A DNA stretch of 39,441 bases from assembly GCA_903850545.1 (NCBI GenBank), contig CAINLW010000013.1, positions 1 through 39,441 on the forward strand, read 5' to 3'. Each line of letters starts with the position of its first letter. Position 1 is the first letter of the stretch. The stretch is from an uncultured bacterium. GTDB taxonomy: Bacteria; Patescibacteriota; Minisyncoccia; Phycocordibacterales; GWA1-40-21. This document shows positions 17,990 through 26,392 of this stretch, piece by piece. The position numbers and the translations under genes were made by a program. The notes below the pieces were generated by a model. That model was not told the DNA's origin. It searched no databases and was given only the letters and a program-made list of their open reading frames with translations.

Positions 17990-18474
17990 CTTGTAGCTTC
18001 TTAGCTTTTTAGGAAATAAATATTATGCAGGAAAAAATTAATACTTATAAGGATTTGATAGTGTGGCAAAAATCAATGGTTTTGGTTACTGAAATATATA
18101 AATTAACAGAAAAAATGCCGAAGGAAGAAATTTATGGACTGACTTCCCAAATGAGAAGATCTGCTGTATCAATACCGTCAAATATTGCTGAGGGGAGACG
18201 AAGAGGTGGTAGGAATGAATACAAACAATTTCTTACAATCTCTTATGGTTCTGGGGCTGAACTTGAAACACAGATCGAATTATTAAAAAGATTACCATTT
18301 GGAAAAGATTTAAGTTATAATAATGTAGATGGGTTACTTTCTGAAGTAATGCGTATGATCAACAAAATGCTTTCTGGCCTAAGAAGCCAAAGTTAGGAAT
18401 TGGTTTAAAATTTATTAGTTTTTTAGGGAATATAATCAATACATTTCCTAAAAAGCTAAGAAGCTACAAGCTAC
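17986..18474. mobile_element. candidate mobile cassette: four-helix-bundle gene bracketed by perfect 32-bp inverted repeats
   Basis: GTAGCTTGTAGCTTCTTAGCTTTTTAGGAAAT (17986-18017) and its exact reverse complement (18443-18474) flank ORF 18025-18396. Confidence 0.55.
18025..18396 (+). CDS. four helix bundle protein (23S rRNA intervening-sequence protein S23 family), copy 1
   Basis: YKDLIVWQKSMVLVTEIYKLTEKMPKEEIYGLTSQMRRSAVSIPSNIAEGRRRG. Confidence 0.95.
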   Translation: MQEKINTYKDLIVWQKSMVLVTEIYKLTEKMPKEEIYGLTSQMRRSAVSIPSNIAEGRRRGGRNEYKQFLTISYGSGAELETQIELLKRLPFGKDLSYNNVDGLLSEVMRMINKMLSGLRSQS

Positions 18475-18489
18475 AAGCTTTAAAATACA

Positions 18490-19119
18490 ATGCCTATCAG
18501 TAAAGCAACACAGGACTTTGTTCCTATAAAAGAAATACGAGATGGAGTAATAATCTTGAAAGACGGTTCAATGAGAGCTGTTGTTATGGCTTCTTCTGTA
18601 AACTTTGCCCTTAAATCTCCTGATGAACAACAGGGTATAATAATGCAGTTTCAAAATTTTCTTAATGGATTAGATTTTTCAATACAAATTTCTGTACAAT
18701 CAAAAAAACTCGACATTAGACCATATATTGCTATGCTCGAAGAAAGATTTAAAAACGAAACTGGAGATCTTATGAAAATACAAATTAAAGAATACATCCA
18801 GTTCATCAGAAACTTTGTTGATCAGACAAGTATTATGACAAAAACATTTTTTGTTATTGTTCCTTTCTCTCCAACAATTATTAATTCCTCCAACAATCCT
18901 TTTAGCCAAATGGTAAACAAAACACCAGAGGAAAACCCTAATAAAAATACCCATTTTGATGAAAATAGAACTCAGTTGGAGCAGAGAATAGGTTCAATCT
19001 CACAAGGTTTATCAAGATGTGGAATAAAAACAATACAACTGGGAACTGAAGAGGTTGTTGAATTATTTTATAAGATATTTAACCCGGGAGACATGGAGAA
19101 ACCGATTATTCCGAATTAG
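18490..19119 (+). CDS. TraC/VirB4 N-terminal-domain-like protein
   Basis: MPISKATQDFVPIKEIRDGVIILKDGSMRAVVMASSVNFALKSPDEQQGI...; upstream of VirB4. Confidence 0.75.
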   Translation: MPISKATQDFVPIKEIRDGVIILKDGSMRAVVMASSVNFALKSPDEQQGIIMQFQNFLNGLDFSIQISVQSKKLDIRPYIAMLEERFKNETGDLMKIQIKEYIQFIRNFVDQTSIMTKTFFVIVPFSPTIINSSNNPFSQMVNKTPEENPNKNTHFDENRTQLEQRIGSISQGLSRCGIKTIQLGTEEVVELFYKIFNPGDMEKPIIPN

Positions 19120-19164
19120 CTGTCAGCTATTAGCTACTAGCTTTTAGAAAATACAATCAAAAAA

Positions 19165-19545
19165 ATGCTGGAAAAAATTAATTCTTATAGAGATCTTATA
19201 GTGTGGGAAAAAGCTATCAATTTAACTGTGGAAATATATAAAATTACAGAAAATTTCCCAAAAGAAGAAATTTATGGACTTACTTCTCAAATGAGAAGAT
19301 CCGCTGTATCTATACCATCAAATATCGCTGAAGGTAGAAATAGAGGAACCAGAAAAGATTTTTGTAATTTTTTACGAATAGCTTTAGGCTCATGCGCGGA
19401 ATTGTCAACCCAAATAGAAATAGCCAAAAAATTATCAAAGCCTACCTTGTTAAATTACAAAAATGCAGAATCAGTTCTTACAGAAATAATGAAAATGTTA
19501 TATACTATGATTAAGAACTTAAATGTTCAAAAAAACAATAATTAA
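19165..19545 (+). CDS. four helix bundle protein (S23 family), copy 2
   Basis: YRDLIVWEKAINLTVEIYKITENFPKEEIYGLTSQMRRSAVSIPSNIAEGRNRG; paralogous to copy 1. Confidence 0.95.
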   Translation: MLEKINSYRDLIVWEKAINLTVEIYKITENFPKEEIYGLTSQMRRSAVSIPSNIAEGRNRGTRKDFCNFLRIALGSCAELSTQIEIAKKLSKPTLLNYKNAESVLTEIMKMLYTMIKNLNVQKNNN

Positions 19546-19609
19546 AAGCTTTCGGCTATTGTTTGTTAGAAAATTTCTAACAGCTAACAGCTAACGGCTA
19601 ACAGCTAAT

Positions 19610-21427
19610 ATGGGAATATTTGATTTTTTTAAAACAAAAAAGAACGACGAGCAACTAACTTCATTCTTACCACAAGAAATATATGAGGCTGGAGTTTTGG
19701 AATTACAAGACATTATTGCTCCTTCCGCATTAAAAATTTCACCAAAACAATTAAATTTGGGGGAAAAAATAGCTAGATCTTTTTTTGTTATTTCATATCC
19801 AAGGTTTTTGTCAGAAAGTTGGTTTTCTCCCATTATAAATTTGGATAAGGTTTTTAATATTTCTATTTTTATTCATCCTATTGATACAGCAAAAGTTCTT
19901 CGACAGTTTCAAAAAAAGGTTGCTGAGGTTCAAAGCCAAATCAACACGAGAGAGAAAAAGGGGTTAGTTAGAGACCCAATGCTTGATACTGCTTATCAAG
20001 ATTTGGAATCACTTAGAGACAATCTAATGCAGGCTCAAGAAAAACTTTTTGATGTCGGACTTTATTTGACTTTGTATGGCGATACTGAAGACGAACTCGA
20101 TAAAATTGAATCAGAAATAAAATCAATCCTCGAATCAAAGATGATTTATATTAAACCTGCACTTTTTCAACAAGAACAAGGATTTAAGAGTATACTACCA
20201 ATTGCAACAGACCTCCTTGAGGTTCACTCGAAACTTAATTCTGCACCATTATCAAGTATTTTTCCTTTTGTTTCTTTCGACTTAACCTCAGACAAGGGAA
20301 TTCTCTATGGTATCAATAGACATAATGCCAGTTTAGTTATTTTTGACAGATTTTCTCTCGAAAACTATAATTCGGTCACTTTTGCAAAATCTGGTTCTGG
20401 TAAATCATATTGTACAAAACTAGAAATTTTAAGAAGTCTTATGTTTGATACTGATGTTATTGTTATCGACCCTGAAAAAGAATATCAATTCCTTGCAGAG
20501 GCAACTGGTGGAAAATCTTTTGATATTTCTTTGAATTCTACTAGCCACATTAATCCTTTTGACTTACCTGTACCTGGGGAAGATGAGTCTCCGGCAGATG
20601 TTTTGAGAAGTAATATTATAAATCTTGTCGGCCTTTTTAGAATAATGCTTGGGGGACTAACTCCGGAAGAAGATGCGATCATTGATAGAGCTATTTCTGA
20701 AACTTACGCACTTAAAGATATTACTGCGGATTCTGATTTTGCAAATGTGGAACCTCCACTTCTTTCAGATTTTGAGCTTGTTCTTTCCGGAATGAAAGGG
20801 GCTGAGTCTATTGTTCAAAGGCTTTCTAAATATACTAGAGGAACCTGGGCAGGTTTTTTGAACAAACCTACAAACATAAACATAAACTACAAATTCATCG
20901 TTTTCTCGATAAGAGATATGGAGGAGGAATTAAAAACAGTTGCAATGTATATTATCACTCACTATATATGGAACGCTGTTAAAAGAAACAGGAAAAAGAG
21001 ACTTTTGGTAGTAGATGAGGCATGGATTATGATGAAATCTGATGATGCAGCTTCATTCTTGTTTGGAATGGCAAAAAGAGGAAGAAAATATTTCTTGGGT
21101 CTTTCAACGATTACACAAGATGTCGAAGATTTTATGAAGTCTCCATATGGTTTGCCTATTGTTACTAACTCTTCAATGCTTGTTCTTCTAAAACAATCTC
21201 CAACTGTTATAGATAATCTTCAAAAAGTTTTTAATCTTACCGAGGAAGAAAAATATCTTCTACTTGAGTCAAATGTAGGTGAGGGAATGTTCTTTGTTGG
21301 CCAAAAACATGTCGCAATCAAGATTATAGCTTCCTATACTGAAGACCAGATTATCACTTCAGATCCTTCTCAACTTTTAAATATCAGAAGAGCAAAAGAA
21401 GAATTAAAAATGTCACAGGGGTTGTAA
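19610..21427 (+). CDS. virB4: VirB4-type secretion/conjugation ATPase
   Basis: Walker A AKSGSGKSYCTKLEIL, DVIVIDPEKEYQFLAEATGG, RLLVVDEAWIMMKSDDAASFLFGMAKRGRKYFLGLSTITQDVEDF. Confidence 0.93.
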   Translation: MGIFDFFKTKKNDEQLTSFLPQEIYEAGVLELQDIIAPSALKISPKQLNLGEKIARSFFVISYPRFLSESWFSPIINLDKVFNISIFIHPIDTAKVLRQFQKKVAEVQSQINTREKKGLVRDPMLDTAYQDLESLRDNLMQAQEKLFDVGLYLTLYGDTEDELDKIESEIKSILESKMIYIKPALFQQEQGFKSILPIATDLLEVHSKLNSAPLSSIFPFVSFDLTSDKGILYGINRHNASLVIFDRFSLENYNSVTFAKSGSGKSYCTKLEILRSLMFDTDVIVIDPEKEYQFLAEATGGKSFDISLNSTSHINPFDLPVPGEDESPADVLRSNIINLVGLFRIMLGGLTPEEDAIIDRAISETYALKDITADSDFANVEPPLLSDFELVLSGMKGAESIVQRLSKYTRGTWAGFLNKPTNININYKFIVFSIRDMEEELKTVAMYIITHYIWNAVKRNRKKRLLVVDEAWIMMKSDDAASFLFGMAKRGRKYFLGLSTITQDVEDFMKSPYGLPIVTNSSMLVLLKQSPTVIDNLQKVFNLTEEEKYLLLESNVGEGMFFVGQKHVAIKIIASYTEDQIITSDPSQLLNIRRAKEELKMSQGL

Positions 21428-21429
21428 AA

Positions 21430-21500
21430 TGGCTTTTAGCTACTAGCTGTTAGCTTTTAGAAATTTTCTAACAGCTAGAAGCTAGCACCTAACAGCTAAT
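21430..21500. repeat. TAGCT heptad inverted pair
   Basis: TTTTAGCTACTAGCTGTTAGCTTTTAGAAATTTTCTAACAGCTAGAAGCTAGCACCTAACAGCTAA. Confidence 0.8.
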
Positions 21501-21520
21501 TATGTGATATTTCAAAATAA

Positions 21521-22213
21521 ATGAATATTATAAAAAAAATACTAGAAAACCCATTTGTTATAATAATTTATTCATCATTTCTAATTCTTTTTCATGTGAG
21601 TCCTGCTTTCTATTTATTAGAACAAAAACTCTTCTCTTATGAAAGTGTTTGGTTTCAGTTAGTTGTATCTATAAATGCTTTTATTGTTTTGTTTATTATT
21701 CCATTTTATATAATAAAATTTATATATAAGAAAAAAATTGTTGATTTTGGATTTAGAATGCCAGAAAACCTATCTTATACTATAAAATTGACTGTGCTGA
21801 TCTTGGTATTTTTTACTCCTATTATGTTTTTTTTAAGCAAACAAACATCCTTTCAGGACTATTATTCTGTTGATCAAAATATTATAAACTTCATCCTTTT
21901 AAGTATTATAAGTGGTATATATTATTTTGCTGAAGAATTTTTATTTAGAGGTTTATTGTTTTTTGGCATATGGGATAAGTTCAAATTTCATAGTTTTTGG
22001 ATAGTTAACACCCTTTTTGCTTTATTTCATATAGGAAAACCGCCGTATGAAATAATTCTAGCTTTCTTCTTAGGACTAACTCTGACCTATCTTTCATACA
22101 AAACTAAATCATTTATTCCCGCAGTAGTTGTACATTTTACTCTTGCCCTTATATTAAACATAATTGTAACCTTCTTTTACACATCAAAAATTGTTGGTTC
22201 GTTTCATTATTAA
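21521..22213 (+). CDS. CPBP family intramembrane (CAAX-protease-like) metalloprotease
   Basis: Polytopic; AEEFLFRGLLF, NTLFALFHIG, VVVHFTLALILN. Confidence 0.88.
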   Translation: MNIIKKILENPFVIIIYSSFLILFHVSPAFYLLEQKLFSYESVWFQLVVSINAFIVLFIIPFYIIKFIYKKKIVDFGFRMPENLSYTIKLTVLILVFFTPIMFFLSKQTSFQDYYSVDQNIINFILLSIISGIYYFAEEFLFRGLLFFGIWDKFKFHSFWIVNTLFALFHIGKPPYEIILAFFLGLTLTYLSYKTKSFIPAVVVHFTLALILNIIVTFFYTSKIVGSFHY

Positions 22214-22282
22214 AATTAGTGCCTCATAAAACAATATTGGTAACTTACTTTTCCTTTTGTTTATGTTATAATTTATTACGAC

Positions 22283-23293
22283 ATGTTAGATTTTATCAAA
22301 AAAATAATTCCGCTTTCTTTAATGCTAATTGCCTTTTTGTCTATTGGTAATATTGTTTTTGCCCAAGAATCTGCCACAAATTCGATGTCGTCAATTTATT
22401 TAAATATTTCTCCTTCTAACCCAAGAGCGGGGGATAGCTTTGTTTTAACAGTTTCTAGCGATTTACTTGATTTGGATTCATCAAAAATAGTCTGGTATGT
22501 TGACGGTGTTGCAAGAAAAGAAAACGCAAACAAAAGTATTACAATAAAATTGGGAAGGGATGGCAAAATAACAACAATAAGAGTTGTGGTTGAAACTTCC
22601 GATGGAATAATTAAAGAAACAACAAAAGAAATTACACCAGGTGGAGTTGATTTGATTGTTGAGGCAATGTCATATTCAATGCCATTTTATAAAGGGAAAC
22701 CTTCTTTTATACCTGAAGGAACAGTTAAAATTGTGGCTATACCAGACATCACTATTGATGGTGTAAAAATTTTGTCTAAAGATTTAAATTTTAAATGGAC
22801 GAAAGGAGACGACATCTTGATTGCTAATTCTGGAAATGGTAAAGATTTAATTATAGTCAACAGTGCCATTCCTGTAAGAGATATTACCGTTGGGGTACAA
22901 ATATTAGATGATTTGGGTAACATTCTTGCAGAAAATTCCAAAATACTTGTCAAAAAAGACCCTTCTATTCTTTTTTATGAAAATAGTCCTTTATATGGAG
23001 TTTTATACAACAAAGCTGTGACAGGAAACTATTATCTTGGAACAAAAGAAGAATTAAATATTACAGCAAAACCTTTTGGTTTTACTTTTAATAACGACAC
23101 GGCAAGTGAATCAAATTATGTCTGGTCAGTAAACAATAATAATGTTGCTATGGATGGAAAGGCAAATGAATTATTAATGAAGCAGACATCTGAAGGAACG
23201 AAGGGAACAGCTTCGATTTTATTAAATATAAACAATATTAATAAAATAACACAGTACGCAAGTAATGGTTTTAATGTTGAGTTTGGAAATTAA
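22283..23293 (+). CDS. secreted Ig-like/surface protein
   Basis: Signal peptide, ...NISPSNPRAGDSFVLTVSSDLLDLDSSKIVWYVDGVA... Confidence 0.7.
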   Translation: MLDFIKKIIPLSLMLIAFLSIGNIVFAQESATNSMSSIYLNISPSNPRAGDSFVLTVSSDLLDLDSSKIVWYVDGVARKENANKSITIKLGRDGKITTIRVVVETSDGIIKETTKEITPGGVDLIVEAMSYSMPFYKGKPSFIPEGTVKIVAIPDITIDGVKILSKDLNFKWTKGDDILIANSGNGKDLIIVNSAIPVRDITVGVQILDDLGNILAENSKILVKKDPSILFYENSPLYGVLYNKAVTGNYYLGTKEELNITAKPFGFTFNNDTASESNYVWSVNNNNVAMDGKANELLMKQTSEGTKGTASILLNINNINKITQYASNGFNVEFGN

Positions 23294-23336
23294 ATATACA
23301 AATATACAAATGGCTACGAATAATTTAAAGATAAAA

Positions 23337-24467
23337 ATGAAAAAAAATAATTATAAAAAAATAAAAGGAATTATACTTTTAATAACATTCTTTTTATTAA
23401 CAACTTTTGTTTTTGCTCAAGATCCGCCCCCAATAGAGCAGACATTTCCACCACTCTCTACTACCCCTGACTCTTACAATGTAGTACAAAGTAACTCCAC
23501 ATATGATGCAAGCACACCAACAAACGATGACACTTGTAACACAACAACCTGTCTTACTAGAATAACAAATACACAATGTTGTAATAAAGGAGAGTGTAGT
23601 TCAACAACCCATAAAATAGTTGGTGTTGCTGGCAAAGAGGGTTTCCAGTGTTATATACCTCTAGAGCCAGGAGCTTTTAAAAGAGTAGATTCAAGTGCTC
23701 CTCTTAATGTTTTTTTAGGACAAATTTTTAAATATGGAATAGCCGTGGCTATTACACTAGCAATGGTAATGCTAATTTACGGCGGAATTTTAAAAATGAC
23801 CACTGACTCATGGAGTAAATCAGACGAAGCAAAAAATATAATAGAAAATGCTCTTTACGGTTTGGGACTCGTCCTTATATCATGGTTATTGCTTTTTACA
23901 ATAAATCCTGCACTTGTTGATTTTAAAAATAATACTCTTCTAAATCCACCTCCTCCACCGCCAACTCCTCCCCAAGCAATTGTTAGTAAGGTTTCAACAA
24001 GTGGTCATGGAATAAGTAACGACTATGCTGTAGAGCAACTTAGAGCTTCCAGTATTAATATATGGAGTTCTGGTAGTTGTAGCGATCAGACAAATAAAAA
24101 ATGTACTAGTTTAGAGGGAATACCCCAGTCAGCAATTGATGGTCTTAAAGATGCACGAACCCACTGTGTTAGTTCAAAAGGTATTGAATCAAGCTGTATT
24201 ACTGTTACTGCTGGAACAGAAACTGGACATGTATCTCACGGTTCAGGAATTGCTACGGTTGATATAAGTTATAATTCAATAGCTCTTAAAGCTCTTATGG
24301 ATAGCGGATTAAAAGAAAATCCTACTTTTGCTGGGGGGAAAGGAGCAAGGTTAACATTCACTTGCGAACCGCCTGGGGGAGGTAAAACTCCTGTCCGATG
24401 CGATGGTAAAAGTGAAGATGGTAAAAGTGAAGTGGAGGTGGGTGTTATTCATGTTCAGTTTAAGTAA
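23337..24467 (+). CDS. VirB2-like pilin region with C-terminal M15-peptidase-like domain
   Basis: Start MKKNNYKKIKGIILLITFFLLTTFVFAQ preferred over 23265 (which overlaps the upstream gene); two TMs IFKYGIAVAITLAMVMLIYGGIL / ALYGLGLVLISWLLLFTI; C-term SLEGIPQSAIDGL...TETGHVSHGSGIATVDIS. Confidence 0.75.
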   Translation: MKKNNYKKIKGIILLITFFLLTTFVFAQDPPPIEQTFPPLSTTPDSYNVVQSNSTYDASTPTNDDTCNTTTCLTRITNTQCCNKGECSSTTHKIVGVAGKEGFQCYIPLEPGAFKRVDSSAPLNVFLGQIFKYGIAVAITLAMVMLIYGGILKMTTDSWSKSDEAKNIIENALYGLGLVLISWLLLFTINPALVDFKNNTLLNPPPPPPTPPQAIVSKVSTSGHGISNDYAVEQLRASSINIWSSGSCSDQTNKKCTSLEGIPQSAIDGLKDARTHCVSSKGIESSCITVTAGTETGHVSHGSGIATVDISYNSIALKALMDSGLKENPTFAGGKGARLTFTCEPPGGGKTPVRCDGKSEDGKSEVEVGVIHVQFK

Positions 24468-24475
24468 ATTTAAAT

Positions 24476-25726
24476 ATGTCAAAAAACACTTCAATCTTAA
24501 TAATTATTGGTACATTTCTCCTCATTGTTGGAGGTCTGATTTTCTTCTATGTTTCTTCAAATAATTCTGGAAATATTTCTCCAACAACACAAGCAACTTC
24601 AAGTCCTTTTGGGGACAATTCGGGAGACAGAACCATTGATACAAATACTCAAACGACAGATTTTATAAATAAAAACAATAACATAAAAAAAGATCAGTTA
24701 ATTCAACTTTATAAAAATCCAACTTCTGGTTCTGTCTTTGTAACTAATAAAAACAACAAAACAGTTGTTAAATTTGTAGATAGAGCTGTTGGAAACATTT
24801 ATCAATATGTCCCTGGTATAGAAAATGGGGAAGTAACGAGAATTACAAACACAACGATCCCTAAAATTCAAGAAACTGTTTGGTCAAGCACTGGTGAAAA
24901 TTTAATTTTGAGATATTTAGATAATGATACTGATGATATTGTGAGTTTTTCTTCAAAAATAAAACTAGACGCAAGCTCAACTGATCGAGTGGGAGAAATT
25001 ACTGGTTCCTTTTTATCATTAAAAAACATTAAACAATTGGTCATAAGCCCAAAAGGAGATAAAATTTTTGGTTTAGTTGATAAAAGTGATAAGTCTGGTA
25101 CATTTGGCTTCATTGCAAATCTTGATGGTAGTAATAAAAAAACCGTTCTCGATTCGCCCATAACTTATTGGAATGTTGCTTGGCCAAAAGAAAGTGTAAT
25201 TACTCTTACAACAAAGCCAAACTATATGGATTCTGGTTTATTATTCTTTTTTAATCCTCAAACGTCTGTAATGGAAAGAATGTTAGGAAATGTCATCGGA
25301 ATGTCCATCTTAACAAACAAAGATGCTAATTTGGTAGCTTATTCATACAGTAACAATAGCTCATTGAGTCTAGATGTTTACGATACTATTAATAAAATCA
25401 ATAAAAATATTAAAATTCAAACATTAGCAGATAAATGTGTTTGGGGAAATAATAATAGTAAGATTTTATATTGTGCTGTTCCAAAAACTGTTTCTTCCGG
25501 TAATTATCCAGACGTCTGGTATCAAGGCTTGACCTCTTTTGAAGATGATTTTTGGAAAATAGACACAGAAAGTGGAAAAACTGAACTAGTATACCAAATC
25601 GATCCAAGCGAAAATATCAACGTAGATGCTTTTGGTTTGACAATAAGTTTAGACGACCAATATCTATCTTTTACAAACAAAAACGACTTGAGTTTATGGC
25701 TTTTAAAATTAGCTGATAGCTTTTAG
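24476..25726 (+). CDS. membrane-anchored beta-propeller-like (TolB/WD40-like) protein
   Basis: N-terminal TM; repeated ENLILRYLDND, ISPKGDKIFGLVDKSDKSGTFGFIANLDGSN, ISLDDQYLSFTN. Confidence 0.65.
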   Translation: MSKNTSILIIIGTFLLIVGGLIFFYVSSNNSGNISPTTQATSSPFGDNSGDRTIDTNTQTTDFINKNNNIKKDQLIQLYKNPTSGSVFVTNKNNKTVVKFVDRAVGNIYQYVPGIENGEVTRITNTTIPKIQETVWSSTGENLILRYLDNDTDDIVSFSSKIKLDASSTDRVGEITGSFLSLKNIKQLVISPKGDKIFGLVDKSDKSGTFGFIANLDGSNKKTVLDSPITYWNVAWPKESVITLTTKPNYMDSGLLFFFNPQTSVMERMLGNVIGMSILTNKDANLVAYSYSNNSSLSLDVYDTINKINKNIKIQTLADKCVWGNNNSKILYCAVPKTVSSGNYPDVWYQGLTSFEDDFWKIDTESGKTELVYQIDPSENINVDAFGLTISLDDQYLSFTNKNDLSLWLLKLADSF

Positions 25727-25835
25727 CTACTAGCTGTTAGAAAATACAAAATAAAAAAACGGCATCCGCCGTTTTTTTTATTTGTTTTTGTATTGTTTAA
25801 AAACTAACACCTAACAGCTAATAGCTACAAGCTAG
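25710..25835. repeat. TAGCT heptads - terminator - inverted heptads
   Basis: TAGCTGATAGCTTTTAGCTACTAGCTGTTAG (25710-25740) / CTAACACCTAACAGCTAATAGCTACAAGCTAG (25804-25835). Confidence 0.85.
25754..25778. terminator. bidirectional terminator
   Basis: AAAAAACGGC-ATCC-GCCGTTTTTTTT. Confidence 0.9.
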
Positions 25836-25844
25836 TATTAACAC

Positions 25845-26330
25845 TTATTTAACGTATTTAATAACCAACCTTCTGTCTCTTCCTTCTCCGATTGATTCAG
25901 TTTTGATGTTTGGTTGGCCTGAAAGGGCACCGTGTATAATCAATCTTTCATAAGATGACATTGGGTCCATTTCGACATCCGTCTTCATATCTCGAGCCCG
26001 ATTTGCAAGTATCCCGGCCTTTATTTTTAATCTATCAATCATTGAGGCTCTATAATCATTAACATCTATTGCAAAATCTGCCACCTGCCCAACTGCGCCA
26101 TTTAGGCTGGTTTCTTCCAAACCCTTACTCGCAATTCTTCTTATTAAGTGTGATAGGGCTTGAAACGTCTCTCCTCTGTCTCCAATAAGCAAGCCTGATT
26201 CAGGACTTCTTATTATATAGAGTTTTTTTTGTGTTAGAGGATCTTCGGTTTCTTCAACAATATCATATCTAACACCCATACTACTAAGTATATCCTCTAT
26301 TAATTTTTTATTATTTTTTTCTTTGTTCAT
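25845..26330 (-). CDS. jag: Jag/SpoIIIJ-associated KH-R3H RNA-binding protein
   Basis: KH-like SPESGLLIGDRGETFQALSHLIRR; R3H-like MDPMSSYERLIIHGALSGQPNIKTESIGEGRDRRLVI; adjacent to yidC. Confidence 0.93.
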   Translation of the reverse strand: MNKEKNNKKLIEDILSSMGVRYDIVEETEDPLTQKKLYIIRSPESGLLIGDRGETFQALSHLIRRIASKGLEETSLNGAVGQVADFAIDVNDYRASMIDRLKIKAGILANRARDMKTDVEMDPMSSYERLIIHGALSGQPNIKTESIGEGRDRRLVIKYVK

Positions 26331-26392
26331 ATATTTCTTCTTTTATTACTTATGTTTTCGACTTGTTCTATCTATATGTTTTAGCACACTTT

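Noticed and set aside
18025-19545. Diversity-generating retroelement, because S23 proteins share the Avd fold
   Set aside because: No reverse transcriptase and no template/variable repeat pair seen in the window.
18490-21427. VirB4 apparently split in two by the second S23 gene
   Set aside because: The 605-aa ORF at 19610 has its own start and N-terminal domain before the Walker A, and a separate TraC-N-like protein upstream of VirB4 is a plausible normal arrangement; no evidence for a broken gene.
25710-25835. Heptad arrays as a CRISPR
   Set aside because: Unit is 7 nt with no unique ~30-nt spacers and no cas genes in the window.
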